Shown piece by piece: positions 34,820 to 43,354 of a stretch of DNA of 53,238 bases; position 1 is the stretch's first letter; each line of letters starts with the position of its first letter. The stretch spans positions 1 to 53,238 of the forward strand of contig JANXLV010000186.1 in the NCBI GenBank assembly GCA_025355005.1. The letters are read 5' to 3'. The position numbers were made by a program, and so were the translations under genes. The stretch is from Myxococcales bacterium (lineage in GTDB: Bacteria > Myxococcota_A > Polyangia > Polyangiales > Polyangiaceae). A model generated the notes under the pieces. The model did not search any database. It was not told the origin of the DNA and saw only the letters and a list, made by a program, of their open reading frames with translations.

Positions 34820-34938
34820 GCAGTCCTATCGGCCGTCCCGCGCCGCAGTTGCGTCGACGCGCGACGACTCTGCTTTTGAGAGATCATCCCCGCGGTGTGA
34901 GCGAAGCTGGGGAGACTGCCGCCGTACGCTCTCACGGG

Positions 34939-35418
34939 ATGAAGCGCTACCTGCTCATGCTTTCGTTCGGCGGACTCCTCGCGTCCTGTCATCGTGACGT
35001 GCCGTTCGCCAGATACGTGCTCCGAGTCGATGAAGCGCTGGATTCTGCTGCCCGCAATGAACGAGCGAGCGAGCAGATTGGATTCCAGACGCTCGCTTCA
35101 CATCGCGACCGCCAGAAGACCGATACGAGCTGGTCGCGAGCGGCGACCGGTCACCCGTGAGCGTCCGGCCGCTCACGGGTGCGTCGACCCGCCCCATCTC
35201 GGGAACACTGACCGCATCGGACTCCGGGGAGAGCCGTTACAATGTTACAATCTCGCGCCGAAGGTCGGCGGGAGCCTCGTCTTGCGCGGCGATCGCGCCA
35301 CGGTGAGGGTCTTCGGTTCGGACGGCGTCATCGTGTCCGCCAGGCAACGGCTGGATGTCATAGGCGCGGATGTCCACACCGGGTCAGTCCAGCCGAATTT
35401 CTGCCTCGACGCGATCGA
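34939..35418 (+). pseudogene. lipoprotein gene broken by two short repeat indels
   Basis: The frame opens at ATG 34939 with a good lipoprotein signal (KRYLLMLSFGGLLASCHRD). The coding signal then changes frame twice. At 35062-35073 there are three CGAG units; one more unit would join NERASE to RADWIPDARFTSRPPEDRY in the next frame. At 35236-35251 GTTACAAT is present twice in tandem; removing one copy joins GESRYN to LAPKVGGSLVLRGDRATV in the third frame. All three segments keep high third-position GC. As it stands only a 73-residue product would be made. The 3' limit is unsure: the third frame runs on, antisense, into the next gene. Confidence 0.7.
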
Positions 35419-37722
35419 TCACTCGTACGGGATGCAGTCGTACGCGACACCGAACGTAACGGGATACACGCCGCCGGTTGGCGTGGTGGTGAGGGTCATC
35501 ACGTCGCCGATCGCCTCGAGGGTCGTGAACTTCTGTGGCATGATGTTTGGATCGCCCAGGTTGATCGGGCAGGGCGGGTTGTTGTTGGTGTAGTCGCACT
35601 TGGTATAGGTGGGCGCGATGGGTGGGTTCGCGAGGTTCACGGACGGAGAAGCTGCTCCAAGGACACCCGTGAACGGATCTTTGAGCCGCGTGGTTGCGTC
35701 GAACGAGACCGAGCCAGCGCCGGCCGAGAGCGTCCACGACAGCCATTTCCAGCGCGCATGATAGCCTGGCTGGCAGACGCCCGTGTACGTGTACACGGTT
35801 GGCGCTGGCGGAGGAGGCGGGACCGCCGTCGCGCAGTCGAGGCTTTGCTGGCGGTAGCTCCAGTTGTTGGCCCCGTTGCACTCCGGGAGCGCATCGTTGC
35901 CGTCGCCGGTGGAGTCGCCGTTCGGACCCGTGGTGTTGACGCGCACGAAACGATCGGTCCCGTCGAAGAACTTGCTGCGGTTCTTGCCGTTGACACCGAG
36001 AGAGGAGCAGTCGACTCCGGTGGTCGAGCCGTTGAATTCGGCTCCGGCGTTGGTGCCCACGGCGTTCAAGTCACCGCAGGTGTTGGGTGGCAGGCCGCCG
36101 ATCAGGTCCAGGCGCAGCGTGCAGTACGCATCGGCGTTGAAATTGTACCCCCAGTTCTGGCCGTCGTCGCCGAAGCCAATCCACAGCGTGGTCCCGGCGA
36201 CCACTGGTGCGGCTACACCGCCGCGGTTGCAGATCTGGAAGTGTCGGTCGGTGTCGCTGCCCTGGCCATTCACGTTGCAACCGACCGAAATGGTGTAGTC
36301 CGGGTTCGTCGCGCACGAGCCGATCGAGTTTCCGCCGATCGCCGCCATCGCAGGAGCCGTGGCGGGATCGCACGTACCGCCCACGGCGCTGTTCCAGTCC
36401 ACGCACGTGTTGATGATGGGCGCGCAGCACGTATCGTACTGGCATTCCTTCGCGGTCGCGGCGGTCGCGCCGGCTGGATTGCACGGGTTCGTGTTCTTGT
36501 TGGGCGACAGCGTCGCGATCGGTGCGAAGAACGCGCCCCCGACTGGCGGCGGAGGGATGATGCACGGCAGGTGCGCGCTGTAGGACCAGTTGTTGGCGCT
36601 GTCGCACTCGGTCACGCGGACGTCGGTCTTGGAGGTGGCTCCATAGGCAGTGTTGCCGTTCAGGAAGATCGCAGTGTTCGGCACGAGCGCCGCGGTTCGC
36701 AGTGCCGGCGTCGCAAGCGCGGCCACACACGTCACCGGAGCGGCAACGCCGTCCACGGTGCCGGCGGTCACGTCGTAGTCGACACATCCGCCCTTGCCGA
36801 GACCACCAGGAAGGAGGGCGAAGTTGATAGTGCAGCCGTTGGGCGCGACGATTGGATAGGTGTTTGGCGTGGCACCCGCGACGAAGCCAACGTACAGCGT
36901 GTTGGTCGTGTCATCGACGCCACCGCGGTTGCAAATGGAAACGTGGGTGTCGAGAGCGACGTCGTCGCACGCCACCTGTGCGGTGTAGTCGATGCCGGCC
37001 TGACAGTTACCACCACCAGTCTGACCCACGTTGCCCCAGGAGTCGCCGCTGGGCTTGCATCGACCCGTCGTCGTGCTGATGCCAGGCTTGCAGGAGGAGT
37101 TGTCCTGACCGCAGCACGTGTCGTACTGGCACTGGGGCTCGTACCCTTTGTTCTTGTCGTCCTTGCAGGACACCGCGTTGACCTGGGCCACGGGAGGCAG
37201 CAGCGCGATGCTGCCATACGGCGGCGAAGGCTGAAGCTCCGGCGTGCCAACGTCATCCCAGCCAAAACAGTAAGGGTCGCAAGGATCCGCAGCGCAGAGC
37301 GACGCCGCGGCAGAGGGGGGCGTCGGATCGTCCAGCACGTGAATGTTGCTACTGGGTGCGGTGTAGTTGCGCGGCTTGCCGCCAACGCCCTTCGGAATGG
37401 TCGACGTCAACGCGACGCCGTATGCAGTACCCATCGTACCGCCCGCGGCGCATCCACCCCAGACGGTTCCGTTGCACGTCTGCGTGCCTGCCATGCAGTT
37501 CGAGAAGCCAGAGCCCTGCGAGACGAGAATGTGGCAGGGACGCGTCGCGCCGACGTCGGTGCAAGTGTCCCCGAGACCGTCGCCGCCGTTCCCGCCAGCG
37601 CCGATGGCGGGGTGACTCTTGCCGCACGCAGACACCGCGACGGCTGCCACGACGAGCATGGCACCCACCGAGATGGTCGCGCGCCAGTGACCCTGCCTGT
37701 GCTCGCTTGTGGCGTTGTGCAT
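35419..37722 (-). CDS. large secreted Cys-rich lipoprotein with a duplicated module
   Basis: A 767-residue protein. The signal ends in AVAVSACGKS. A Gly-rich linker follows. The body has two copies of a module of about 230 residues. Each starts CQYDTCC, has a C-x-CK/CD segment, then ICNRGGV, a LYVGF or LWIGF strand, and ends in (D/G)xANNWSY near a Cys. ICNRGG plus NNWS recalls CARDB-like adhesion modules of myxobacteria, but I cannot assign it firmly. A final domain of about 130 residues follows a Pro-rich linker (PPPPPAPTVYTYTG). GAGGGATTGC precedes the ATG at 37722; the GTG at 37776 is less likely. Confidence 0.78.
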   Translation of the reverse strand: MHNATSEHRQGHWRATISVGAMLVVAAVAVSACGKSHPAIGAGGNGGDGLGDTCTDVGATRPCHILVSQGSGFSNCMAGTQTCNGTVWGGCAAGGTMGTAYGVALTSTIPKGVGGKPRNYTAPSSNIHVLDDPTPPSAAASLCAADPCDPYCFGWDDVGTPELQPSPPYGSIALLPPVAQVNAVSCKDDKNKGYEPQCQYDTCCGQDNSSCKPGISTTTGRCKPSGDSWGNVGQTGGGNCQAGIDYTAQVACDDVALDTHVSICNRGGVDDTTNTLYVGFVAGATPNTYPIVAPNGCTINFALLPGGLGKGGCVDYDVTAGTVDGVAAPVTCVAALATPALRTAALVPNTAIFLNGNTAYGATSKTDVRVTECDSANNWSYSAHLPCIIPPPPVGGAFFAPIATLSPNKNTNPCNPAGATAATAKECQYDTCCAPIINTCVDWNSAVGGTCDPATAPAMAAIGGNSIGSCATNPDYTISVGCNVNGQGSDTDRHFQICNRGGVAAPVVAGTTLWIGFGDDGQNWGYNFNADAYCTLRLDLIGGLPPNTCGDLNAVGTNAGAEFNGSTTGVDCSSLGVNGKNRSKFFDGTDRFVRVNTTGPNGDSTGDGNDALPECNGANNWSYRQQSLDCATAVPPPPPAPTVYTYTGVCQPGYHARWKWLSWTLSAGAGSVSFDATTRLKDPFTGVLGAASPSVNLANPPIAPTYTKCDYTNNNPPCPINLGDPNIMPQKFTTLEAIGDVMTLTTTPTGGVYPVTFGVAYDCIPYE

Positions 37723-37876
37723 GCAATCCCTCAAGCTCCGCGTTGCAATTGATGCGCCGCCTGTTCGGGTTTCCACGGCTGGGAGTCCACACCAACAAAA
37801 CGGCTGAATTTATGGCAAGTCAGTGGTTGATTATCGCACCCTCGGGCACCGAGTCCCACTGCAACCAACGCAAGGC

Positions 37877-37895
37877 CCTCGCAAAACTTGCGAGG
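37877..37895 (-). terminator. stem-loop after the permease gene
   Basis: CCTCGCAA and TTGCGAGG pair around an AAC loop (8-base stem), ending 7 bases after the permease stop on the minus strand. There is no clear T-tract, but position and symmetry suit a terminator. Confidence 0.5.
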
Positions 37896-37902
37896 CTTCG
37901 AC

Positions 37903-39459
37903 CTACCGCTTCGCCCGCAGATCGCCGCTCGTCAAGAAGTACGCGAGCCCTGCGACGCCCGCGCCGACGAACCAGGCGTAGTTGTAGAGCGGGCGCAGGA
38001 ACGGAACGACGAGCCCGATCCACGCCATGAAGCAGCCCACGAACGTGGCGACGATCCCTTGCCAGCGGTACTTCTCGTAGCGACCTTTGCGTCGATAGAG
38101 ATCCGCGACGGCGAGCTTCTTCCTCCGCATGAGCCAGTAGTCCACCACGAGCACGCCGGCGATCGATCCGAGGCCGCCGGAGTAGCCGAGCAGCCACTTG
38201 AAGATGTAGCCGTTCGGATCGGCGACGAGCTTCCACGGCAGCATGAGCACGCCGATGATGCCGGTGATGAGCCCGCCCGTGCGGAAGCTGATCTTCCCGG
38301 GCAAGAGGTTGGCGAAGTCGTTCGCGGGTGAGACCACGTTCGCGGCGATGTTCACGCCGAGGGTCGCGACGACGACGGTGAACATCGCGGTGCCGACGAT
38401 GAGGCGGCTCGTGAAGTGCGAGCCGAGATCGATCGGGTCCCAGATGGGCTCGCCGAAGATCTTCGACGACGCGCTCGTGATGATGATCGCCATCAAGCTA
38501 AAGACCGTCATCGTCGTGGGCAGCGCGACGATCTGACCGATCGTCTGCTCGCGCTGCGAGCGGCCGAAGCGCGTGAAGTCCGGCATGTTGAGCGAGAGCG
38601 TCGCCCAGAAGCCAACCATCGCCGTCACGCTCGGGACGAAGATGGGCCAGAACGCGCGGAACGTCGGGTATTTCCCTTGATCCTCGAGCAGCGTGCCGAA
38701 GCCGTGCGCGTTCTTCACGGCCCACACGAGCAGCGCCGCGGTCATGATCAGGACGAACGGCGCGGCCAGGTTCTCGAGCTTCCGCACGAGCTCCATGCCC
38801 TTGTAGACGATCAGGATGTTGAGCGCCCAGAACAGCATGAAGCTTATCCACTCGGTCGGGACGTGACCGGTGGTCAGCCATTCCATCGAAGAGCACGGGT
38901 GGAAGATCTGCTCGGGGTTCGCGCCTTGATAGACAGCCGCGAGCGGATCGCACGAGCGCACCTTCGTGCCAAGGAACGTCTCCCACGCGGGCCAGATCGA
39001 GCGGAAGAACGCCTGCAGCGCGCGACCACCGACCCACGTGTTGATGCCGAACCATCCGCACGCGACGAGCGCGCGCATCACGGCCGGGACGTTCGCGCCG
39101 AACACGCCGTACGACGCGCGCGCGAACACGGGGAAGGGGATGCCGTACTTGGTGCCCGCGTGCGAGTTCAGGAGGATCGGCACGAGCACGATGATGTTGC
39201 CGAGCAGGATGGTGACGAGCGCCTGCCACCAGGCCATGCCGGTGCCGATAAGATCGGCGGCGAGCATGTACGTGGGAATGCAGTGCGCCATGGAGATCCA
39301 CAGCGCCGCGAACGTGTACGTGGTCCACGTGCGCTGCGAGAGCTTGGTGGGCGCGAGATCGTGGTTGTAGAGCCCAGCGTCGTCGAGCACGACATCTGCG
39401 TTCACCTCCACGCGACCATCGGCCGACTCGGTCTGATCTTCGAATGCAGCTGCCGCCAT
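37903..39459 (-). CDS. NCS1-family nucleobase/hydantoin/allantoin permease
   Basis: A 518-residue inner-membrane transporter with about 12 helices. The NCS1 signatures are present: NHDLAPTKLSQRTWTTY at the start, GIPFPVFARASYGVFGANVPA in helix 3, CGWFGINTWVGG in helix 4, and NMPDFTRFGRSQREQ later. The family carries uracil, allantoin, hydantoin or cytosine with cations. Given dihydropyrimidinase and PreAT 20 kb away, a pyrimidine or hydantoin substrate is reasonable but not proven. GAGGGAGCCG precedes the ATG. The upstream paralogous lipoprotein gene ends 8 bases before this start, so they may be co-transcribed. Confidence 0.92.
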   Translation of the reverse strand: MAAAAFEDQTESADGRVEVNADVVLDDAGLYNHDLAPTKLSQRTWTTYTFAALWISMAHCIPTYMLAADLIGTGMAWWQALVTILLGNIIVLVPILLNSHAGTKYGIPFPVFARASYGVFGANVPAVMRALVACGWFGINTWVGGRALQAFFRSIWPAWETFLGTKVRSCDPLAAVYQGANPEQIFHPCSSMEWLTTGHVPTEWISFMLFWALNILIVYKGMELVRKLENLAAPFVLIMTAALLVWAVKNAHGFGTLLEDQGKYPTFRAFWPIFVPSVTAMVGFWATLSLNMPDFTRFGRSQREQTIGQIVALPTTMTVFSLMAIIITSASSKIFGEPIWDPIDLGSHFTSRLIVGTAMFTVVVATLGVNIAANVVSPANDFANLLPGKISFRTGGLITGIIGVLMLPWKLVADPNGYIFKWLLGYSGGLGSIAGVLVVDYWLMRRKKLAVADLYRRKGRYEKYRWQGIVATFVGCFMAWIGLVVPFLRPLYNYAWFVGAGVAGLAYFLTSGDLRAKR

Positions 39460-39467
39460 CGGCTCCC

Positions 39468-40760
39468 TCAGTTCCCGCCGTCGTCGGGGCAAGTCAGGCC
39501 GGCGTCGGCGCAGATGGTCCCCATGCCGCCGTCTGCGGGCGCTCCGACGAAGCCGCGCTCGCCGCGGAACGCCAAGCCGAGCGAGATCGCGTCGCAGCGC
39601 GGCTCTAGGCCGTTCGCTCCCACATAGAAATCCTCCGACGAACTTGCGCTGATGTCGACAGCGGGGCAGGCGGTTGTGAGAAGCGAGGTCCGTTCGAGCT
39701 GTCCAGTCGGCGAGAGATCGAGGCAGATGGGGCCGGCATCGTTCGAGAGGCTGAGCGTACCGCCGGCTCCGAGGACCGAGCTCACCGGACCACGCCCACC
39801 GAGATTGCCGTCCTCGAGCGTCCACCCGCCCACGCCGTCTCCGACGAGGACGGCTGTCAACACTCCCGACTCCGCGTCGACGATCGCACCCGCGATGGGG
39901 ATCGGAATGGTCACCGTCGCGCGGACGACGAGCACGTGATTCGCGACGTACGCCGGGATTGCGGGCGTCCCGACCAGGTCGCCCCACTCGTCACAACCGT
40001 CGAACAGCGGGAGTCGGTCAGGATCGTAGGTGGCTCCATCGGGACCGTCGTTGGCCGCAGAGCTCGGCGGGCGGGAGCCGGCGTCGATGCACCGGGGTGT
40101 TGCGGCGGGGAGTCGATTGGGGCGCGTCACGGCGTGAATCAGGACGGTGACCTCTTTGTCGTTGGCGAGGCCGTTGTACCCGCGCACGACGACGATCATG
40201 GCCTTGTCGCCGGAGACGATCCGCGCGTTGATCGTCGCAAGCGAGTCGAGATCCTGGGCTTGTGCCAGCACCTTGAGAGGCGCGAGGACGGACGGGAGTT
40301 GGTTGTCGATGCCGTTGGGCTGGTCGCAAGCCAATTGCCCCTGCGCGGTGCGGCACGAGTTCGGGCCGGCCTGGTGTGGCAACCCTGGCTGGCAGGTGCA
40401 GGCGTTGTCCAGATCGAAGCCAACCGCCGTGTTCGGCCGAGGCCCTGCGTCGAAGGCGCCGGCGTCGTAACCGAACGAGTTCGCCAGGTGCGTCTCGCGA
40501 AGGACGAACGACAGCTCGCCAACGTCGAGCGTGGGGTTGTCGTCGCCGTTCGATGTTGGCGGCTGCGCGTGCGCGCACGGGTCGACCGAGCTTGCGTCGA
40601 TGTCCCCGATTGCGTCACGCCCACCGGCGTCGAACGCTGCCGCCTCAGGAAAGTCCCGCACGGTGTAGTCGCTCCCGCAGTTCATCAGGCCGAGCGTGCC
40701 CAGCGCGGCGGACGCGACGGCCACGAGAGCCCGCAAGAGGACGAGTCGCTTCGGGGCCAT
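39468..40760 (-). CDS. lipoprotein of an unrecognised family, paralogue A
   Basis: A 430-residue secreted protein. The signal ends in LGLMNCGSD. The mature protein shares a clear pattern with 50246-51406: an LD..CTC segment followed by a Cys and then CD...NGIDN near residues 115-160, a later V(L/K).G.DG...L.DG.L.GR, and a closing RCDAISLGLAF. The family looks like a beta-rich surface domain with few disulfides. The ATG overlaps the stop of the Ser/Thr kinase gene by one base (TGATG), so it is tightly coupled to it. No function can be named. Confidence 0.78.
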   Translation of the reverse strand: MAPKRLVLLRALVAVASAALGTLGLMNCGSDYTVRDFPEAAAFDAGGRDAIGDIDASSVDPCAHAQPPTSNGDDNPTLDVGELSFVLRETHLANSFGYDAGAFDAGPRPNTAVGFDLDNACTCQPGLPHQAGPNSCRTAQGQLACDQPNGIDNQLPSVLAPLKVLAQAQDLDSLATINARIVSGDKAMIVVVRGYNGLANDKEVTVLIHAVTRPNRLPAATPRCIDAGSRPPSSAANDGPDGATYDPDRLPLFDGCDEWGDLVGTPAIPAYVANHVLVVRATVTIPIPIAGAIVDAESGVLTAVLVGDGVGGWTLEDGNLGGRGPVSSVLGAGGTLSLSNDAGPICLDLSPTGQLERTSLLTTACPAVDISASSSEDFYVGANGLEPRCDAISLGLAFRGERGFVGAPADGGMGTICADAGLTCPDDGGN

Positions 40761-43294
40761 CAGCGTTGACGGTAGAAGAGGCGCCTGAAGAAGAGCCTCA
40801 TGCGATCTGTCATGCGGGAGAGGCCCTTGGTGAGGGCACCTTTGCGCGTGGGTGCGCGGCGCGCGAGGTGCGTGGGGCGCGCGGCGGGGTGCACGCCGTA
40901 GAGCGCGTAGAGGTTGATGAGATCTTGCACGAGCTCGCTGATGCCGCGCGTCTCCAGATCGTGCGCCTGGCAGTAGCTGTCGGGCTTGTTGCGAATCATG
41001 CACTTTGCAATGATCAGGAGCACGTTCGGGTCGATGAGCTCGCCGTTGCCGTCCAGGTAGTGCTTGTACGTGAAGAAGCGATCCGCGGGCGCCACGCCCT
41101 GGCTCTCCGTCTTGGGCGCGCGGAGCGAGTTGATGACGTTGTACTCGTGCATCAAGTACGACTCGATCGTGTTGTTCTCGTCGGTCTTCTCGTACTCGAC
41201 GAACTTGTGGAACGCGTCGTAGAGCGTCTTCGGGTTCGAGTACGCGCCGCTGATCAGGTAGTAGAGCACTGCGCCGAGCGAGTAGATGTCCGCGGGCCGA
41301 CCCACGCTCTTCTGGACGCGCGCGCGGACGTTGGTCTCCGTCACATCGCGGTAAGGGCGGCCGAGCACGACGCGCTTCCGCGTGCGGTCCGCGTAGAGAA
41401 CGGGGTAGGACTCGTCGCGGTTCCAGAGCGAGAACGAATCGTTCTTGGCGATCTGGATGTAGAAGTCCTCGAAGTACTCCACCTCCGGCACACCGTTCTG
41501 CACGTTGACGAGCAGCTCGATGATGTTCGTCTCTTGCTCGGGGCTCTGGAAGAACAGCGTTCCCGGAACGGGGCCGCGCTGCTGCGTCATGCCCATCTGG
41601 ACGTCTTGATCGGAGAGCTTCGCGACGTTGAAGTCGGCGAGGCGCACCTCCAGCGTGGAGCCGCGCAGGTTCGGATCCGGCAGCTTGATGAGCACGTTGG
41701 CGGGCTTCAAGTCGCGGTGACAGATGTTCTTCACGAGGTGCGCGTACTCGATCGCGCTCGCGAGCGGGATCATGTAGTCGAGCGTGCGGAAGATGCGCTC
41801 ACGCATGTCGCACGCGAGCAGATCGTCCTTGTGCGTGCGGTCGCGCGAGCCCTTGAGGCGCTCCTCGAGCGACATCTCGAGGCGCTCCAGGATCATGAAC
41901 TCGGGGTCGACCTTGTCGCGAATCGAAGGCGGAAGGAACTGGATGTCCTCCCCCTCGCCCGACGCCATGAGCTCCACGATGTTGGGGTGACCCTGGACGC
42001 GCTCGAGGAGCTCTTGCTCCATCTGGAAGCGCATGTGGTCGTCCTCGCTCACGCCCCGCTGGAGGATCTTGATGACGATCTCGCGGCGGTAGTCCGTCTT
42101 GCTCTCGAGCCAGCGCTCCTCACCAAGGTACGCCTTCGCGAAGCGCCCCGAGCCAATCTCGATAGGAAGGCCGCGCTGGTCGAGCACGAACGAGTACGCG
42201 CGTGACCGCCGCACGTGGAACGCGGCCGCACGCAGCTCGCGCGGCTGGTCTCCCCGAAGCGCGAGACCCTGCTGCGGGGCCTGCGATGCGCCGATGACAC
42301 CTGGCTGCGGGCCGAAGCCGGTCATGCCCTGGCCCTGCATGCCCTGACCCTGCATCCCCAGGCCTTGCGGCTGCATGGCCTGCTGCATTCCCTGCGACAT
42401 TGGCTGCGGTGAGATCAGGGGCGGCGGCGCGCCCATCATCGCGGATGCAGGCGAGCTGAACCCGCCCTGCAGCGTTCCCATTGGATTCGCGCCAGTGGGG
42501 ACCTGCGGCATCGCGACGTTCTCGCGTGCGTACGATTCCTGCGGATACGCCTGCTGATTCGGCTGGCTCCCGTGACCGTGCTGCGGAGGCATCGGCGGGG
42601 GCGGGCTGGTCTGACCCTGACCCTGACGAGGCGACTGCGGTGGCGGACCGGAGCTCGGCGGCCCGGCCATCGGACCGGCCGGCGCGGCGGACACGCGCGC
42701 GTGTGACGAGTAACCAGTCTGCTGAGGAGGCTCGGTCACGCTGCGTACAGGCGGAACGGAGGCGGGCGATTTCGTCGGCGAATTCGCAGGCGCGCGAACG
42801 GACTGCGGCGGCTGACTCCGCGCGGGCATGGGACCCACGGACGAGCGCGCGGGCATCGCCTGTGGAACCGGCGGCTGCTGAGGCGGCGGGTTCGGATGTG
42901 CCACGACACTCGTGGGCGAGCTCTGCGTTCGCGCGCGCATCGAACCCGACGGACGCGCGCCGCCGGGGGGGCCTGAAGCGCCTGAAGCGCCTGAAGCGCC
43001 TGAAGCGCCTGGGGCGTTCGGCATCTGCGGGCGCGTCGAGGGCTGCGCGGGAGGCGCGGCCTGGGCGGCCGGAGCAGGGGGCCGGCTCTGCGGGGTGAAA
43101 GCCGTGGGAGTGCTGATGTTGCCAAACTGCGAGTTGCGCGGCGGCATCGGATTCGCCGGCGGCTCGCGGTCATCCGGGACGATGCGGCGATCGGTCGTGC
43201 GCTCCAGCGACGGATCCACGGTGGGAGCGTTCGCCTGAAGGGTGTTCTCCGGACCCGTGTCCAGATCGTCCTTGTCGAGGTCTTGGGGCGGCAC
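40760..43294 (-). CDS. Ser/Thr protein kinase with DFN motif and activation-segment insertion
   Basis: An 844-residue protein. Residues 1-360 are Pro/Gln/Met-rich and probably disordered, with a GAS tripeptide repeat. The kinase domain starts near 375: glycine loop GSGRFAKAYLGE, Lys in REIVIKIL, and HRDLKPANVL near 524. The DFG position reads ADFNVAKL (Gly to Asn). Between SPEQ (near 579) and DIYSLG (near 668) there is about 70 residues of extra sequence (including FEDFYIQIAKNDSFSLWN). The C-terminus is basic (RRLFYRQR). It uses a GTG start, 60 bases after another kinase gene, and is coupled to lipoprotein paralogue A. Kinase activity is likely but the altered Mg loop leaves doubt. Confidence 0.87.
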   Translation of the reverse strand: MPPQDLDKDDLDTGPENTLQANAPTVDPSLERTTDRRIVPDDREPPANPMPPRNSQFGNISTPTAFTPQSRPPAPAAQAAPPAQPSTRPQMPNAPGASGASGASGASGPPGGARPSGSMRARTQSSPTSVVAHPNPPPQQPPVPQAMPARSSVGPMPARSQPPQSVRAPANSPTKSPASVPPVRSVTEPPQQTGYSSHARVSAAPAGPMAGPPSSGPPPQSPRQGQGQTSPPPPMPPQHGHGSQPNQQAYPQESYARENVAMPQVPTGANPMGTLQGGFSSPASAMMGAPPPLISPQPMSQGMQQAMQPQGLGMQGQGMQGQGMTGFGPQPGVIGASQAPQQGLALRGDQPRELRAAAFHVRRSRAYSFVLDQRGLPIEIGSGRFAKAYLGEERWLESKTDYRREIVIKILQRGVSEDDHMRFQMEQELLERVQGHPNIVELMASGEGEDIQFLPPSIRDKVDPEFMILERLEMSLEERLKGSRDRTHKDDLLACDMRERIFRTLDYMIPLASAIEYAHLVKNICHRDLKPANVLIKLPDPNLRGSTLEVRLADFNVAKLSDQDVQMGMTQQRGPVPGTLFFQSPEQETNIIELLVNVQNGVPEVEYFEDFYIQIAKNDSFSLWNRDESYPVLYADRTRKRVVLGRPYRDVTETNVRARVQKSVGRPADIYSLGAVLYYLISGAYSNPKTLYDAFHKFVEYEKTDENNTIESYLMHEYNVINSLRAPKTESQGVAPADRFFTYKHYLDGNGELIDPNVLLIIAKCMIRNKPDSYCQAHDLETRGISELVQDLINLYALYGVHPAARPTHLARRAPTRKGALTKGLSRMTDRMRLFFRRLFYRQR
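42971..43015. repeat. 9-bp tandem repeats encoding Gly-Ala-Ser
   Basis: Four perfect copies of GCCTGAAGC followed by one variant (GCCTGGGGC) run without gaps inside the N-terminal disordered region of the kinase gene. They encode a GAS-type repeat on the minus strand and are a likely site of length variation. Confidence 0.85.
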
Positions 43295-43354
43295 TCGTTT
43301 TGGGTTCGGCGGAGGACGGTGGGGAGGAGCGGGGCACCTGCTTGGGCGCCGCGA

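Noticed and set aside
35242..37752. An 836-codon plus-strand open frame opposite the 767-residue lipoprotein
   Set aside because: Its product is Arg/Val/Ala-rich low complexity without a start context, while the minus strand has a signal peptide, ribosome site and duplicated module.
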